Source: Salipiger marinus
Lineage (GTDB): Bacteria; Pseudomonadota; Alphaproteobacteria; Rhodobacterales; Rhodobacteraceae
Assembly (NCBI RefSeq): GCF_900100085.1
Contig: NZ_FNEJ01000004.1
Span: forward strand, 226,798 to 290,797
Direction: 5' to 3'
Length of the DNA: 64,000 nucleotides
Shown: one piece after another, positions 16,704 to 25,353 of the stretch
Numbering within the stretch: position 1 is the first letter of the stretch
Layout of the letters: every line of letters begins with the position of its first letter
Notes under the pieces: generated by a model
What the model saw: only the letters and a program-made list of their open reading frames with translations
Told to the model about the DNA's origin: nothing
The model's database searches: none
Position numbers and translations under genes: made by a program

Positions 16704-17894
16704 ATGCCCAAGCGCCCCCTTCCCGCCGTCCTGCTGCTGCTGGCGCTGGCCAGCACCGCCGCAGCCGACGAGGATCACAGCGTTTTCCGCGTCTTTGTCG
16801 GGGATCATGCCGCGCCGCGCGTCACCGCCTTTGATCTGGCGGCGCCAGACATCCGCTGGCAGTTCGACATCACCGGACAGGCCAAGCTTTACCCGCTGGC
16901 CGGGGGCGCCGTGGTCGCCGCCGTGCAGTCCGATGACGACGCGGTGCAGTTCCTGCACAGCGGCATCACGCTGGAAAACCACGGCGACCATTCCGATCTG
17001 GAGATCGGCGAGCCCGCGCCCTTGGGCGCACCCCTGACCGGGCCGCGGCCCTTTCACGTGGTCAGCCATGACGGGCAGAGCTTCATCAACTTCGACCGGG
17101 GCGGCTATGCCGCGATCCTTGACGAGACCGAGCTGAGCGAAGGCCGGATCGACCCCGTCCAGTTCCAGCAGGCCCGCGCCCATCACGGCTTTGTCGCAGC
17201 TCTTGGGGAGGTGCTGGTCAGCACCGTCGCCGCCGAGGCGGAGGACGCGCCGCGTCTGGGGCTGCAGGCTTTCAGCGCCGATGGCACACCTGCGGGCGAT
17301 CTTGCCCCCTGCACCGGCATCCATGGCGAGGCGTTTTCCGGCGCCTATCTGGCGGCGGGCTGCAAGGAGGGCGTGCTGACCGCGCGGGTGGAGGGCGGCA
17401 GCGTCGCCTATGACATGCTGGATTACCCCGCCGATTTCCCCGAAGGCACCACAGGCACCCTGCTGGGCGGGCGGGTGCTGCAGCTGTTTCTGGGCAACCA
17501 CGGCGCCGACGGGCTGGTGGTGATCGACCCCGCGTCAGAGCCGCATCTGCGCCGCATCGCCCTGCCCTTCCGCCGCGTGGATTTTGCGCTGGACCCGAAG
17601 CTTCCGACCACCGGCTGGGTGCTGACCGAGGATGGCAGCCTACACCGCATCGACCTGCTCGCCGCCAAGATCACCGGCAGCGCCAAGGTCACGGGCCCCT
17701 ATTCCATGGACGGGCACTGGAACGACCCGCGCCCGCGGCTGGCGCTGGCGGGGGACGAAGTGCTGCTGACCGACCCTCAGGCCGGGCTGCTGCGCCGCAT
17801 CTCTGCCGCCACGCTTCAGGAGTCCGGCACCATCGCGCTGGAGGGCCTGCCCTATAACCTGACCGTGGTGGGCGGCAGCGGGCTGTCGCACTAA
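16704..17894 (+). CDS. aztD: AztD-like periplasmic zinc metallochaperone
   Basis: This 396-residue secreted protein (signal peptide MPKRPLPAVLLLLALASTAAA) reads as a beta-propeller with repeated VFVGDHAAPRVTAFDL-type blades. A His/Asp-rich segment, LENHGDHSDLEIGEP, near residues 90-105 is a likely zinc site, and the C-terminal GHWNDPRPRLALAGDEVLLTDP fits what I recall of AztD. AztD passes zinc to the binding protein AztC of the AztABC importer in Paracoccus. The Zur-type box directly upstream independently supports a zinc role. The importer genes aztABC, normally adjacent, are not in this window, so this is an orphan chaperone or works with a distant importer. Confidence 0.8.
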   Translation: MPKRPLPAVLLLLALASTAAADEDHSVFRVFVGDHAAPRVTAFDLAAPDIRWQFDITGQAKLYPLAGGAVVAAVQSDDDAVQFLHSGITLENHGDHSDLEIGEPAPLGAPLTGPRPFHVVSHDGQSFINFDRGGYAAILDETELSEGRIDPVQFQQARAHHGFVAALGEVLVSTVAAEAEDAPRLGLQAFSADGTPAGDLAPCTGIHGEAFSGAYLAAGCKEGVLTARVEGGSVAYDMLDYPADFPEGTTGTLLGGRVLQLFLGNHGADGLVVIDPASEPHLRRIALPFRRVDFALDPKLPTTGWVLTEDGSLHRIDLLAAKITGSAKVTGPYSMDGHWNDPRPRLALAGDEVLLTDPQAGLLRRISAATLQESGTIALEGLPYNLTVVGGSGLSH

Positions 17895-17911
17895 GCCTTG
17901 CGGGGGGCGGG

Positions 17912-18670
17912 TTACTGCCCCGTCCGCAGCGCGGGCAGGCCAACGCCGGTGGACTGGAACCCCCCGTCCGAGGCGATGGTCTGCCCCGTCACGTAGCTGG
18001 CCTTGTCCGAGCACAGGAAGACGATGACCGACGCGATCTCGTCTTCGGACCCATACCGGTTGAGCGGGATGGCGTCGTGATAGGCGGCGCGGATTTCGGG
18101 CGTGTGCACCGCCAGCGCCAGCTTGGTGTTCACCGGCCCCGGCGCCACGCAATTGGCGCGGATGCCGTATTCGCCCAGTTCCGCCGCCTGCTGCATGGTC
18201 AGATGGATCACCGCCGCCTTGGAGGTGCCATAGGCCACCCGCAGCGTCGAGGCGCGCAGGCCCGAGATCGAGGCGATGTTGACGATGGCGCCGCGCGTGG
18301 CGCGCAGATGCGGGATCGCGGCCTGCGTGCACAGGAACACGCCGTCCAGATTGGTGTCCATCACCCGGCGCCAGCGGGCAAAGGTGGTGTCCTCGATCGG
18401 GCCGAAATCCGCGACGCCGGCATTGTTCACCAGCGCGTCGATGCGGCCCAGCTCGCGGGCGCAGTGCTCCATCATCTGCGCGACCTGATCCGGCTGCGAC
18501 ACGTCGCAGGGCACGGGGACCGCGCCTTCCAGCCCCTCTGCCGCCTCGGCCAGCGCCTCGGCGTCGCGGTCGACCATGGCGACGCGGCGGCCTTCGGCAA
18601 GAAACTGGCGGGCGGTGGCAAGGCCGATGCCGCGCGCGGCGCCGGTGACGATGGCGGTTTTCTGGGTCAT
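17912..18670 (-). CDS. SDR-family dehydrogenase linked to a TRAP transporter
   Basis: This 252-residue classical SDR has TAIVTGAARGIGLATA, NNAGVADFG, and the catalytic set S (NIASISGL) and YxxxK (VAYGTSKAA), ending with SYVTGQTIASDGGF. The start at 18670 (MTQKTAIV) is preferred over an upstream extension because it fits the family N-terminus. It lies 22 bp after dctM in a minus-strand operon dctP-dctQ-dctM-SDR, so it probably oxidises the compound imported by the TRAP system. The substrate is unknown. Confidence 0.85.
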   Translation of the reverse strand: MTQKTAIVTGAARGIGLATARQFLAEGRRVAMVDRDAEALAEAAEGLEGAVPVPCDVSQPDQVAQMMEHCARELGRIDALVNNAGVADFGPIEDTTFARWRRVMDTNLDGVFLCTQAAIPHLRATRGAIVNIASISGLRASTLRVAYGTSKAAVIHLTMQQAAELGEYGIRANCVAPGPVNTKLALAVHTPEIRAAYHDAIPLNRYGSEDEIASVIVFLCSDKASYVTGQTIASDGGFQSTGVGLPALRTGQ

Positions 18671-18692
18671 GTCAGGGTCTTTCAGCAAGGGA

Positions 18693-20015
18693 TCACTGCG
18701 GCGTGCCCAGCACACCAAGCGACAGCTGCGGGAAGAGCCCGATCACCGCCAGCCCGATGAGCGAGACGACAAGGAACGGCAGAGCCCCCCGCGCCACCCG
18801 TTCGATGGGCAGGCGGGTGACATTGGCCGCGACGTAAAGGTTGATGCCCACGGGCGGGGTGATGAGCCCGATGGCAAGGTTGACCATGACCAGAACGCCG
18901 AACCACACCGGGTTCCAGCCCAGTTCATGCACCACCGGCATGAAGATCGGCAGCGAGATGAACATCACCGTCACCGCATCCATGAACATGCCCGCCACCA
19001 GCAGGATCAGCATGATGACCAGCAGGATCACGCCCTGATTTTCGCTGAGCCCCAGCAGCGCGCTGGAATAGCTGCCGATCAGATCCTCGACCGTGACGAC
19101 CCAGCCGAAGAGGCTGGCATAGGCCACCACCAGCATCACCGTGGCCGAAGACGCGGCGGCATCCGACAGGCTGTCATAAAGCCCGCGCAGCGTCAGCGTG
19201 CGATAGGCAAGCCCGCCCACCAGCAGCGCATAGACCGTGGCGACCAGCGCCGCCTCGGTCGGGGTGAAGACGCCGGAATAGATGCCGCCCAGAATGACCA
19301 CCGGCGTCATCAGCCCCCAGAAACTGTCGCGGAACGACAGCCACAGCCGCGCCCCGTAGGGCCGGTCGGCATAGGGCATCGGGCTCAGCGCCTCCAGCGC
19401 CGGGCTGCGGCTCGGTTTGGCGAAGGGCAGCGTCAGCAGCATCATCAGGCCCATGAACAGGCCCGGCAGGATCGCCGCCAGAAACAGCTGCGAAATCGAG
19501 GTTTCCGCGATCACGCCATAGATCACCAGCCCGATCGAGGGCGGGATGACGATGGACAGCGCCGCCCCGGTGCAGACCAGACCCGCCGCATAGGCGCGGG
19601 AATAGCCGTCCTCCTCCATGCCTTTGATGATCATGGGGCCGATGGCCGCGACAGAGGCCGGGCCCGATCCGCTGACCGCGCCCCAGAACAGGCAGACCAC
19701 GGTGCCCACCACGCCCATGCCGCCGGGGGTGGCGCCGATCAGCACCCGGAAGAACCGGATCATGCGTTCGGCAATGCCAAGCGAGCCCATCAGCGCGCCA
19801 GCAAGGATGAAGAAGGGGATGGCCAGAAGCGAGAATTTGGTGATGCCGGTGGCGATCAGGTCGCCCGCCAGTTCCAGCCCGAAGCCGATCTGCCACATGG
19901 CGTAAAGCGCCGACAGGCCCAGCGAAAAGGCGACCGGCACCCGCAGGGCGATCAGCACGAAGAACAGGATCACCATTTCGGTGCCCGCAGGCAGGCCGGG
20001 GATCAGGTCATACAT
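18693..20015 (-). CDS. dctM: TRAP transporter large permease (DctM family)
   Basis: This 440-residue inner-membrane protein has about twelve to thirteen segments and belongs to the DctM family. Recognisable parts are the N-terminal LFFVLIALRVPVAFSLGLSALYAM, SIVIPPSIGLVIYGVIAETS, GGIYSGVFTPTEAALVATVYAL and the end ITPPVGINLYVAANV. It exchanges sodium or protons for the solute delivered by DctP. The start at 20015 (MYDLIPGLPAG) overlaps the dctQ stop by 8 bp and gives normal length. The large and small subunits are separate genes here. Confidence 0.93.
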   Translation of the reverse strand: MYDLIPGLPAGTEMVILFFVLIALRVPVAFSLGLSALYAMWQIGFGLELAGDLIATGITKFSLLAIPFFILAGALMGSLGIAERMIRFFRVLIGATPGGMGVVGTVVCLFWGAVSGSGPASVAAIGPMIIKGMEEDGYSRAYAAGLVCTGAALSIVIPPSIGLVIYGVIAETSISQLFLAAILPGLFMGLMMLLTLPFAKPSRSPALEALSPMPYADRPYGARLWLSFRDSFWGLMTPVVILGGIYSGVFTPTEAALVATVYALLVGGLAYRTLTLRGLYDSLSDAAASSATVMLVVAYASLFGWVVTVEDLIGSYSSALLGLSENQGVILLVIMLILLVAGMFMDAVTVMFISLPIFMPVVHELGWNPVWFGVLVMVNLAIGLITPPVGINLYVAANVTRLPIERVARGALPFLVVSLIGLAVIGLFPQLSLGVLGTPQ

Positions 20016-20493
20016 CGGGGATCCCCTCGGAGGCCGTGCCACGCAGCATTTCGACCGCATGCTGCAGGTAGCGCACCAGCACCAGCGCAAAGCCGAAAGG
20101 CACCGCTGCCTGATAATACCACGCCGGAATCCCCAGCGCATAGGACCGCATGCCATTGGCCATGAGATTGGTCACCGCCTGCCACGAATACCACGCCGAC
20201 AGGCCCAGCAGCAGCGCGGTCAGCAGCAGCGACAGGCCGAAGACCACGCGCTGCAGCGGGCGCGGCAGCAGGTCATGCACCAGCGTCACCGCCAGATGCT
20301 CGCCGCGCCGGGCCGCAATGGCCGCCCCGAACACGGTCAGCAGCAGAAAGCCGTTGGTCAGCAGTTCCTCTGACGCGGCCAGCGAATAATGCGTGCCGTA
20401 GCGCACCACCACATTGGCAAAGCCAAGGAACGTCATGGCCAGAAAGAGCACCGCACAGATGATCTTTTCGGCCTCGCGCAGGATGAAGGACAT
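20008..20493 (-). CDS. dctQ: TRAP transporter small permease (DctQ family)
   Basis: A 161-residue protein with four membrane segments. Family marks include FLGFANVVVRYGTHYSLAASEELLTNGFLLLTVFGAAIAARRGEHLAV and the end IPAWYYQAAVPFGFALVLVRYL. It partners DctM and overlaps it by 8 bp. Substrate class cannot be read from this subunit. Confidence 0.9.
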   Translation of the reverse strand: MSFILREAEKIICAVLFLAMTFLGFANVVVRYGTHYSLAASEELLTNGFLLLTVFGAAIAARRGEHLAVTLVHDLLPRPLQRVVFGLSLLLTALLLGLSAWYSWQAVTNLMANGMRSYALGIPAWYYQAAVPFGFALVLVRYLQHAVEMLRGTASEGIPDV

Positions 20494-20571
20494 GGAACCC
20501 CTCGCGGGTCAGGCCAGAATCAGGACAGCGGCAGGGCCGGGCACCCGCAGGGCACCCGGCTGTCGCGTGGT

Positions 20572-21576
20572 TCAGTTCGCGCTGTCGATGGCGCTCTGGA
20601 AGGCCTGCACCAGTTCGGGGCCGACCTTTTCCGCCCAAGTGTCGAAGGCGGGCTGGGTGGCTTCCTTGAACACGGCCAGTTCCTCGGCGCTGGGTTCATA
20701 GACTTCCATGCCCTTCTCGCGCAGGAATTCGATCCCCGAGGCGGTCGCCTCGCGCGAGATGTCGCGCTGGTATTTCATCGCCTCGACCGCGGCGGTCTTC
20801 AGCTTTTCCTGCATCTCGGCATCGTAGCTGTCCCATTTCTGCTGGCTGATGCCGATGAAGATGGGGTCATAGGAATAATGCCATGTCGTGAGGTATTTCT
20901 GCACCTCATAGACCTGCTGCGGGATGATCACGGCGCCGATGGGGTTTTCCTGCCCGTCGACCACGCCCTGCTGCAGCGCGGTCATGGTTTCGGTCCACTG
21001 CATCTGCTGCGGGTTGGCGCCAAGCGCGTTCATCACGTCGATATACATGGGGCCCGCCACCCGCATGTTCAGGCCCTTCATGTCTTCGGGGCTCTGCACC
21101 GGGCGGACGTTGTTGGTCACTTCACGGAAGCCGTTTTCGCCCCATGCCAGCACCACGATGCCCTTGCCCTTCAGGATCTCCGCCAGCATCTCGCCGGGGG
21201 CGCCCTGCGTGGTGGCATCGACCTGCGCATAATCGGAATAAAGGTAGGGCAGCGAGAACACCGCCATTTCGGGCACCAGCGGCGTCACGTTGATGGCAGA
21301 GGTCACTACCAGATCCAGCGCGCCCCGGCCCACCATTTCCGCCTGACGCATCTGGTCGCCGCCCGCAAGCTGGGCATTCGGGAAGACGCGCACGGTGGTC
21401 TCGCCGCCGGTCGCCTCGGACAGCAGTTCGGCGAACTTGTCGGCGCCCTTCTGCCATGTGGTGGTGTCGCCGGTATTGTGCGACAGACGCAGGGTTTCTG
21501 CCGCAGCGCCCCCCACCAGAACCGCGCTTGCCAGCACCGTTGCCAGCGCCGTCATGCCAAATCTTGCAAAGGTCAT
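20572..21576 (-). CDS. dctP: TRAP transporter solute-binding protein (DctP family)
   Basis: This 334-residue secreted protein (signal peptide ending GGAAA) is the extracytoplasmic receptor of the TRAP system. DctP features are LRLSHNTGDTTTWQKGADKFAEL, VRVFPNAQLAGGDQMRQAEM, the carboxylate-binding arginine in LNMRVAGPMY, and VVDGQENPIGAVI. The ligand is thus probably a carboxylate, since this arginine salt bridge is general in the family. The start at 21576 follows GAGGAAGAC; a longer frame upstream lacks a signal sequence. It leads the operon and is divergent from the IclR gene. Confidence 0.91.
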   Translation of the reverse strand: MTFARFGMTALATVLASAVLVGGAAAETLRLSHNTGDTTTWQKGADKFAELLSEATGGETTVRVFPNAQLAGGDQMRQAEMVGRGALDLVVTSAINVTPLVPEMAVFSLPYLYSDYAQVDATTQGAPGEMLAEILKGKGIVVLAWGENGFREVTNNVRPVQSPEDMKGLNMRVAGPMYIDVMNALGANPQQMQWTETMTALQQGVVDGQENPIGAVIIPQQVYEVQKYLTTWHYSYDPIFIGISQQKWDSYDAEMQEKLKTAAVEAMKYQRDISREATASGIEFLREKGMEVYEPSAEELAVFKEATQPAFDTWAEKVGPELVQAFQSAIDSAN

Positions 21577-21682
21577 GTCTTCCTCCCTGATCTCCGGCCC
21601 CGTCCGGCCGACATGGCGCCACCTCCCGCGGCGCACTGTGATCCACATAATGGAACAGTTTTATTTTCACGGACAAGAAGAA

Positions 21683-21700
21683 CTTGCAATATTCCGCAAG
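21683..21700. promoter_or_regulatory. Dyad in the dctP/iclR divergent promoter
   Basis: CTTGC and GCAAG arms around eight AT-rich bases lie in the 189-bp gap between dctP and the IclR gene. Position and shape fit an IclR-family operator controlling both directions, but the arms are short. Confidence 0.4.
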
Positions 21701-21765
21701 AAACAAAAAATAGGCAGCAACAAACGGGAACGTGTGGAAAAGGGAACGTGGCGCTGGTCCAGCAT

Positions 21766-22572
21766 ATGGAACATAGCAAACCGGAGGCGCCGGAGGGCGC
21801 GCAGACGGTGGACCGGGCGCTGGCGCTTCTGGGGATGGTCGGCCGGCATGCAGCCGACGGCGCGAGCCTTGGCGCGCTGGTGGCCGAAAGCGGGCTCAAC
21901 AAACCCACCGTGCGGCGCCTGCTGCTGGCGCTGATGCGGGGCGGCATGGTTGAACAGAACGCCACCACCCGGCGCTATTTTCTGGGGGAGGAGGCCTATA
22001 TCCTTGGCACCTTCGCCGCGCACCGCCATGGCCTGCTGGAAATTGCCGCCGAAACCCTGACCCGGCTGGCGCGCGACACGGGCGACGCGGCCTTCCTGTC
22101 GGTGCGGCGCGGCTGGTCGTCGCTCTGCCTGCATCGCGAGGAAGGCAGCTACCCGATCCGCACCTTTGCGCTGATGACCGGACGGCTGCATCCGCTGGGG
22201 GTGGGGGCGGGATCGCTGGCCATGCTCGCCGCCCTGCCCGATGCCGAGGTTGACGCGGCACTCGCCGCCAATGCCCCGGAACTTGCCACCGATTTTCCCG
22301 ACCTGAGCCCGGATCTGATCCGCGGCCATGTCGCCACCACCCGCGCGGCGGGCCATGCGCTTAATCCCGGGCTGATCTATCCCGACAGCTGGGGCTTGGG
22401 CATCGCGCTGCGCCGCCCCGATGGCACGCTGGCGGGCGCGCTGTCCATCGCCGCCATCGAAAGCCGCATGGCAGAGCCGCGACGCAGCGATCTGGTGGCG
22501 AAACTGCGCGCCGCGGCGCAGGCTGTCGAAACACCGCTGGCGCAGCTTTACGCCGCGCGCACCCGCATCTGA
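21766..22572 (+). CDS. IclR-family transcriptional regulator
   Basis: This 268-residue regulator has an N-terminal winged helix-turn-helix (TVDRALALLGMVGRHAADGASLGALVAESGLNKPTVRRLLLALMRGGM, about residues 12-60) and a C-terminal IclR effector domain (FLSVRRGWSSLCLHREEG, HPLGVGAGSLAMLAALP, GLGIALRRPDGTLAGALSIAAI). It is divergent from the TRAP operon and 10 bp upstream of the thiolase gene, so it probably controls both. An in-frame GTG at 21748 is an alternative start; neither start has a clear ribosome binding site. The effector is likely the imported acid or its CoA ester. Confidence 0.88.
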   Translation: MEHSKPEAPEGAQTVDRALALLGMVGRHAADGASLGALVAESGLNKPTVRRLLLALMRGGMVEQNATTRRYFLGEEAYILGTFAAHRHGLLEIAAETLTRLARDTGDAAFLSVRRGWSSLCLHREEGSYPIRTFALMTGRLHPLGVGAGSLAMLAALPDAEVDAALAANAPELATDFPDLSPDLIRGHVATTRAAGHALNPGLIYPDSWGLGIALRRPDGTLAGALSIAAIESRMAEPRRSDLVAKLRAAAQAVETPLAQLYAARTRI

Positions 22573-22582
22573 GGAGGACATG

Positions 22583-23752
22583 ATGACCGAAGCACAGATC
22601 GTCGGCTGGGGGCACACCGCCTTTGGCAAATCCGACCTGCCCGACACCGAATCGCTGATGGCCGCCGCCGTGGCGGAGGCGCTGGACCATGCCGGCATCA
22701 CCCCCGAGGATGTGGATGGCCTGTTCGTGGGCGTGTTCAACAACGGCTTTTCCCGGCAGGATTTTCAGGCGGGGCTGGTGGCCATGGGCGACGACCGCTT
22801 CGCCCATACCCCCGCCACGCGCTATGAAAACGCCTGCGCCACCGGGTCGGCGGCGCTGCATGGCGCGCTGGATTTCATCGCGGCGGGCCGGGGCCGCATC
22901 GCGCTGGTGGTGGGCGCCGAAAAGATGACCGCCACCCCCACGCCAGAGGTGGGCGACATCCTGCTGGGCGCCAGCTACCGCAAGGAAGAGGCAGAGATCG
23001 ACGGCGGCTTTGCCGGGCTTTTCGGACAGATCGCGGGCAGCTATTTCCAGCGCTATGGCGACCGCTCCGAAGATCTGGCGATGATCGCCGCCAAGAACCA
23101 TTCCAACGGCATGGAAAACCCGCTTGCGCATATGCGCAAGGATTTTGGCGCGGCCTTCTGCAACACCGTGTCCGAAAAGAACCCGCTGGTCGCCGGGCCG
23201 CTGCGCCGCACCGACTGTTCTCTGGTCTCTGACGGGGCTGCGGCGCTGGTGCTGGCCGATCCCGACACGGCGGCAGAGATGCGCCGCGCCATCGCCTTTC
23301 GTGCCCGCACGCAGGCCAACGAGATCATGGCCCTGTCGCGCCGCGACGTGCTGGAATTTGCAGGCGCGCGGCGGGCATGGGCGCAGGCGCTGGACCATGC
23401 CGGGCTGACGCTGGACGATCTGTCGCTGGTGGAAACCCATGACTGTTTCACCATCGCCGAATTGCTGGAATACGAGGCGATGGGGCTTGCAGACCCCGGT
23501 CAGGGCGGCCGCGTGATCCGCGAGGGCATCACCGCCAAGGACGGGCGGCTGCCGGTCAATGCCTCGGGCGGGCTGAAATCCAAGGGCCACCCGATCGGCG
23601 CCACCGGCGTGTCCATGCATGTCATGGCCGCGATGCAGCTGACCGGCGAGGCGGGCGGCATGCAGATCCCCGGCGCGCGGCTCGCGGGCGTGTTCAACAT
23701 GGGCGGGGCGGCGGTGGCCAATTACGTCTCCATTCTGGAGCGGGTGAAATGA
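22583..23752 (+). CDS. Thiolase-family acyl-CoA acetyltransferase (SCP-x/lipid-transfer type)
   Basis: This 389-residue protein is of the non-classical thiolase group. The nucleophilic Cys is in YENACATGSAALHGAL (about residue 86); the C-terminal active site is NASGGLKSKGHPIGATG and a central ETHDCFTIAELLEYE matches the SCP-x/DitF-like branch. It would cleave beta-ketoacyl-CoA of a bulky or branched acid. The second of two adjacent ATG codons (22583) is chosen because GGAGGA spacing suits it better. It overlaps the next gene by ATGA and probably forms a catabolic operon with the ligase and the PCC-domain protein. Confidence 0.86.
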   Translation: MTEAQIVGWGHTAFGKSDLPDTESLMAAAVAEALDHAGITPEDVDGLFVGVFNNGFSRQDFQAGLVAMGDDRFAHTPATRYENACATGSAALHGALDFIAAGRGRIALVVGAEKMTATPTPEVGDILLGASYRKEEAEIDGGFAGLFGQIAGSYFQRYGDRSEDLAMIAAKNHSNGMENPLAHMRKDFGAAFCNTVSEKNPLVAGPLRRTDCSLVSDGAAALVLADPDTAAEMRRAIAFRARTQANEIMALSRRDVLEFAGARRAWAQALDHAGLTLDDLSLVETHDCFTIAELLEYEAMGLADPGQGGRVIREGITAKDGRLPVNASGGLKSKGHPIGATGVSMHVMAAMQLTGEAGGMQIPGARLAGVFNMGGAAVANYVSILERVK

Positions 23753-25353
23753 CCATCGACCTGAGCCAAGGCATTCTCCCGGTCTCGACCCGGGTGATGA
23801 ACCTGTCGCAGTTCCTGACCGACAGCGCGCGGCGGCATCCGCAGCAGGTGGGCTTCGTCTGGGGCGACAGGACATGGTCCTGGGCCGAGATGGAGGCGCG
23901 TTCGGCGGCTTTTGCGGTGGTGCTGCGCGACCGTTACGGCCTGCGCAAGGGCGACCGGCTGCTGGTGCAGTCGGCCAACAACAACCAGATGTTCGAGGCG
24001 ATGTTCGCCTGCTGGCGGATCGGTGCGGTCTGGGTGCCCGCCAATTACCGCCAGTCCCCGGAAGAGATCGCGTATCTGGCGCGCAGTTCCGGCGCCAAGG
24101 GGCTGCTCTGCGGCGCGGAATTCCCCGACCACGCGCGGGCCTGCGACGGCGTGGGCTTCACCATCCTGATCGGCGGCTCGGACGAGGCCAGCTATGACGC
24201 GCTGGTGGAGGCGCATCTGGGACAAAGCTGCGAACCGGTGGCGGTCTGGCGCGACGATCCCTGCTGGTTCTTCTTCACCTCCGGCACCACCGGCAAGCCC
24301 AAGGCGGCGGTGCTGACCCATGGCCAGATGGCCTTTGTCGTCACCAACCATCTGTGCGACCTGATGCCCGGCACCGGGCCCGAGGATGCCTCGGTCGTGG
24401 TGGCGCCGCTGAGCCATGGCGCGGGGATCCACCAGCTGGCGCAGGTGGCGCATGGGGTCAAGACCATCTTGCCCGCCGGGGCCCGCTTCGATCCCGCCGA
24501 GATCTGGGGGCTGGTGGAAAAATGGCGGGTCACCAACCTCTTTACCGTGCCCACCATCGTCAAGCTGCTGGTGGAACACCCCTCTGTCACCGAACACGAT
24601 CATTCCAGCCTGCGCTACATGATCTATGCCGGGGCGCCGATGTATCGCGCCGACCAGATCCGCGCGCTGCAGGTGCTGGGGCCGAAGCTGGTGCAGTATT
24701 TCGGGCTGGGCGAGGTCACTGGCAACATCACCGTGCTGCCGCCCGCGCATCACTCGGTGGAGGATGCGTCCATGCGCATCGGCAGCTGCGGCTTTGCCCG
24801 CACCGGCATGATGGTGCAGATTCAGGATCCGCAGGGCCGCGCCCTGCCCGCGTTCGAGACCGGCGAGATTGCGGTGATCGGCCCCGCCGTCTTTGCGGGC
24901 TATTTCGACAATCCCGAGGCCAATGCCAAAAGCTTCCGCGACGGCTGGTTCCTGACCGGCGATCTGGGCCATATGGATGCGGAAGGCTTCGTCTATCTGA
25001 CCGGGCGCGCCTCTGACATGTATATCTCGGGCGGCTCCAACATCTATCCGCGCGAGATCGAGGAGAAAATCCTCGCCCATCCCGACATTTCCGAAGTGGC
25101 GGTGCTGGGCGTGGCCGATCCGGTCTGGGGGGAAATCGGCGTGGCGGTCTGCGTCGCGCGCCCCGGCGCCATGATGCAGCCCGAACTGCTGCTGGCATGG
25201 CTCGAATCCCGGCTCGCCCGCTACAAGATGCCGAAACATGTGGTGTTCTGGCCGGAGATGCCGAAATCCGCCTATGGCAAGATCACCAAGAAGCTGATCC
25301 GCGAGGAGCTGACCACGCGCGGCGATCTGGATCCGGCGGTGCCCGCGCAATGA
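23749..25353 (+). CDS. AMP-forming acyl-CoA synthetase
   Basis: A 534-residue member of the ANL superfamily that activates a carboxylic acid with ATP and CoA. The phosphate-binding loop is FFFTSGTTGKPKAAVLTHG, the adenine motif is YFGLGEVTGN, the hinge GDLGHMDAEGFVYLTGRASDMYISGGSNIYP and the C-terminal catalytic lysine is in KSAYGKITKK. It overlaps both neighbours by ATGA. With the TRAP importer, SDR and thiolase it fits degradation of an imported acid by a beta-oxidation-like route. Substrate not readable. Confidence 0.9.
   Translation: MTIDLSQGILPVSTRVMNLSQFLTDSARRHPQQVGFVWGDRTWSWAEMEARSAAFAVVLRDRYGLRKGDRLLVQSANNNQMFEAMFACWRIGAVWVPANYRQSPEEIAYLARSSGAKGLLCGAEFPDHARACDGVGFTILIGGSDEASYDALVEAHLGQSCEPVAVWRDDPCWFFFTSGTTGKPKAAVLTHGQMAFVVTNHLCDLMPGTGPEDASVVVAPLSHGAGIHQLAQVAHGVKTILPAGARFDPAEIWGLVEKWRVTNLFTVPTIVKLLVEHPSVTEHDHSSLRYMIYAGAPMYRADQIRALQVLGPKLVQYFGLGEVTGNITVLPPAHHSVEDASMRIGSCGFARTGMMVQIQDPQGRALPAFETGEIAVIGPAVFAGYFDNPEANAKSFRDGWFLTGDLGHMDAEGFVYLTGRASDMYISGGSNIYPREIEEKILAHPDISEVAVLGVADPVWGEIGVAVCVARPGAMMQPELLLAWLESRLARYKMPKHVVFWPEMPKSAYGKITKKLIREELTTRGDLDPAVPAQ

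Noticed and set aside
18576..20165. A 530-codon open frame antisense to dctM
   Set aside because: Composition (Asp/Gln/Arg/His repeats) is typical of an antisense shadow of a hydrophobic transporter gene.
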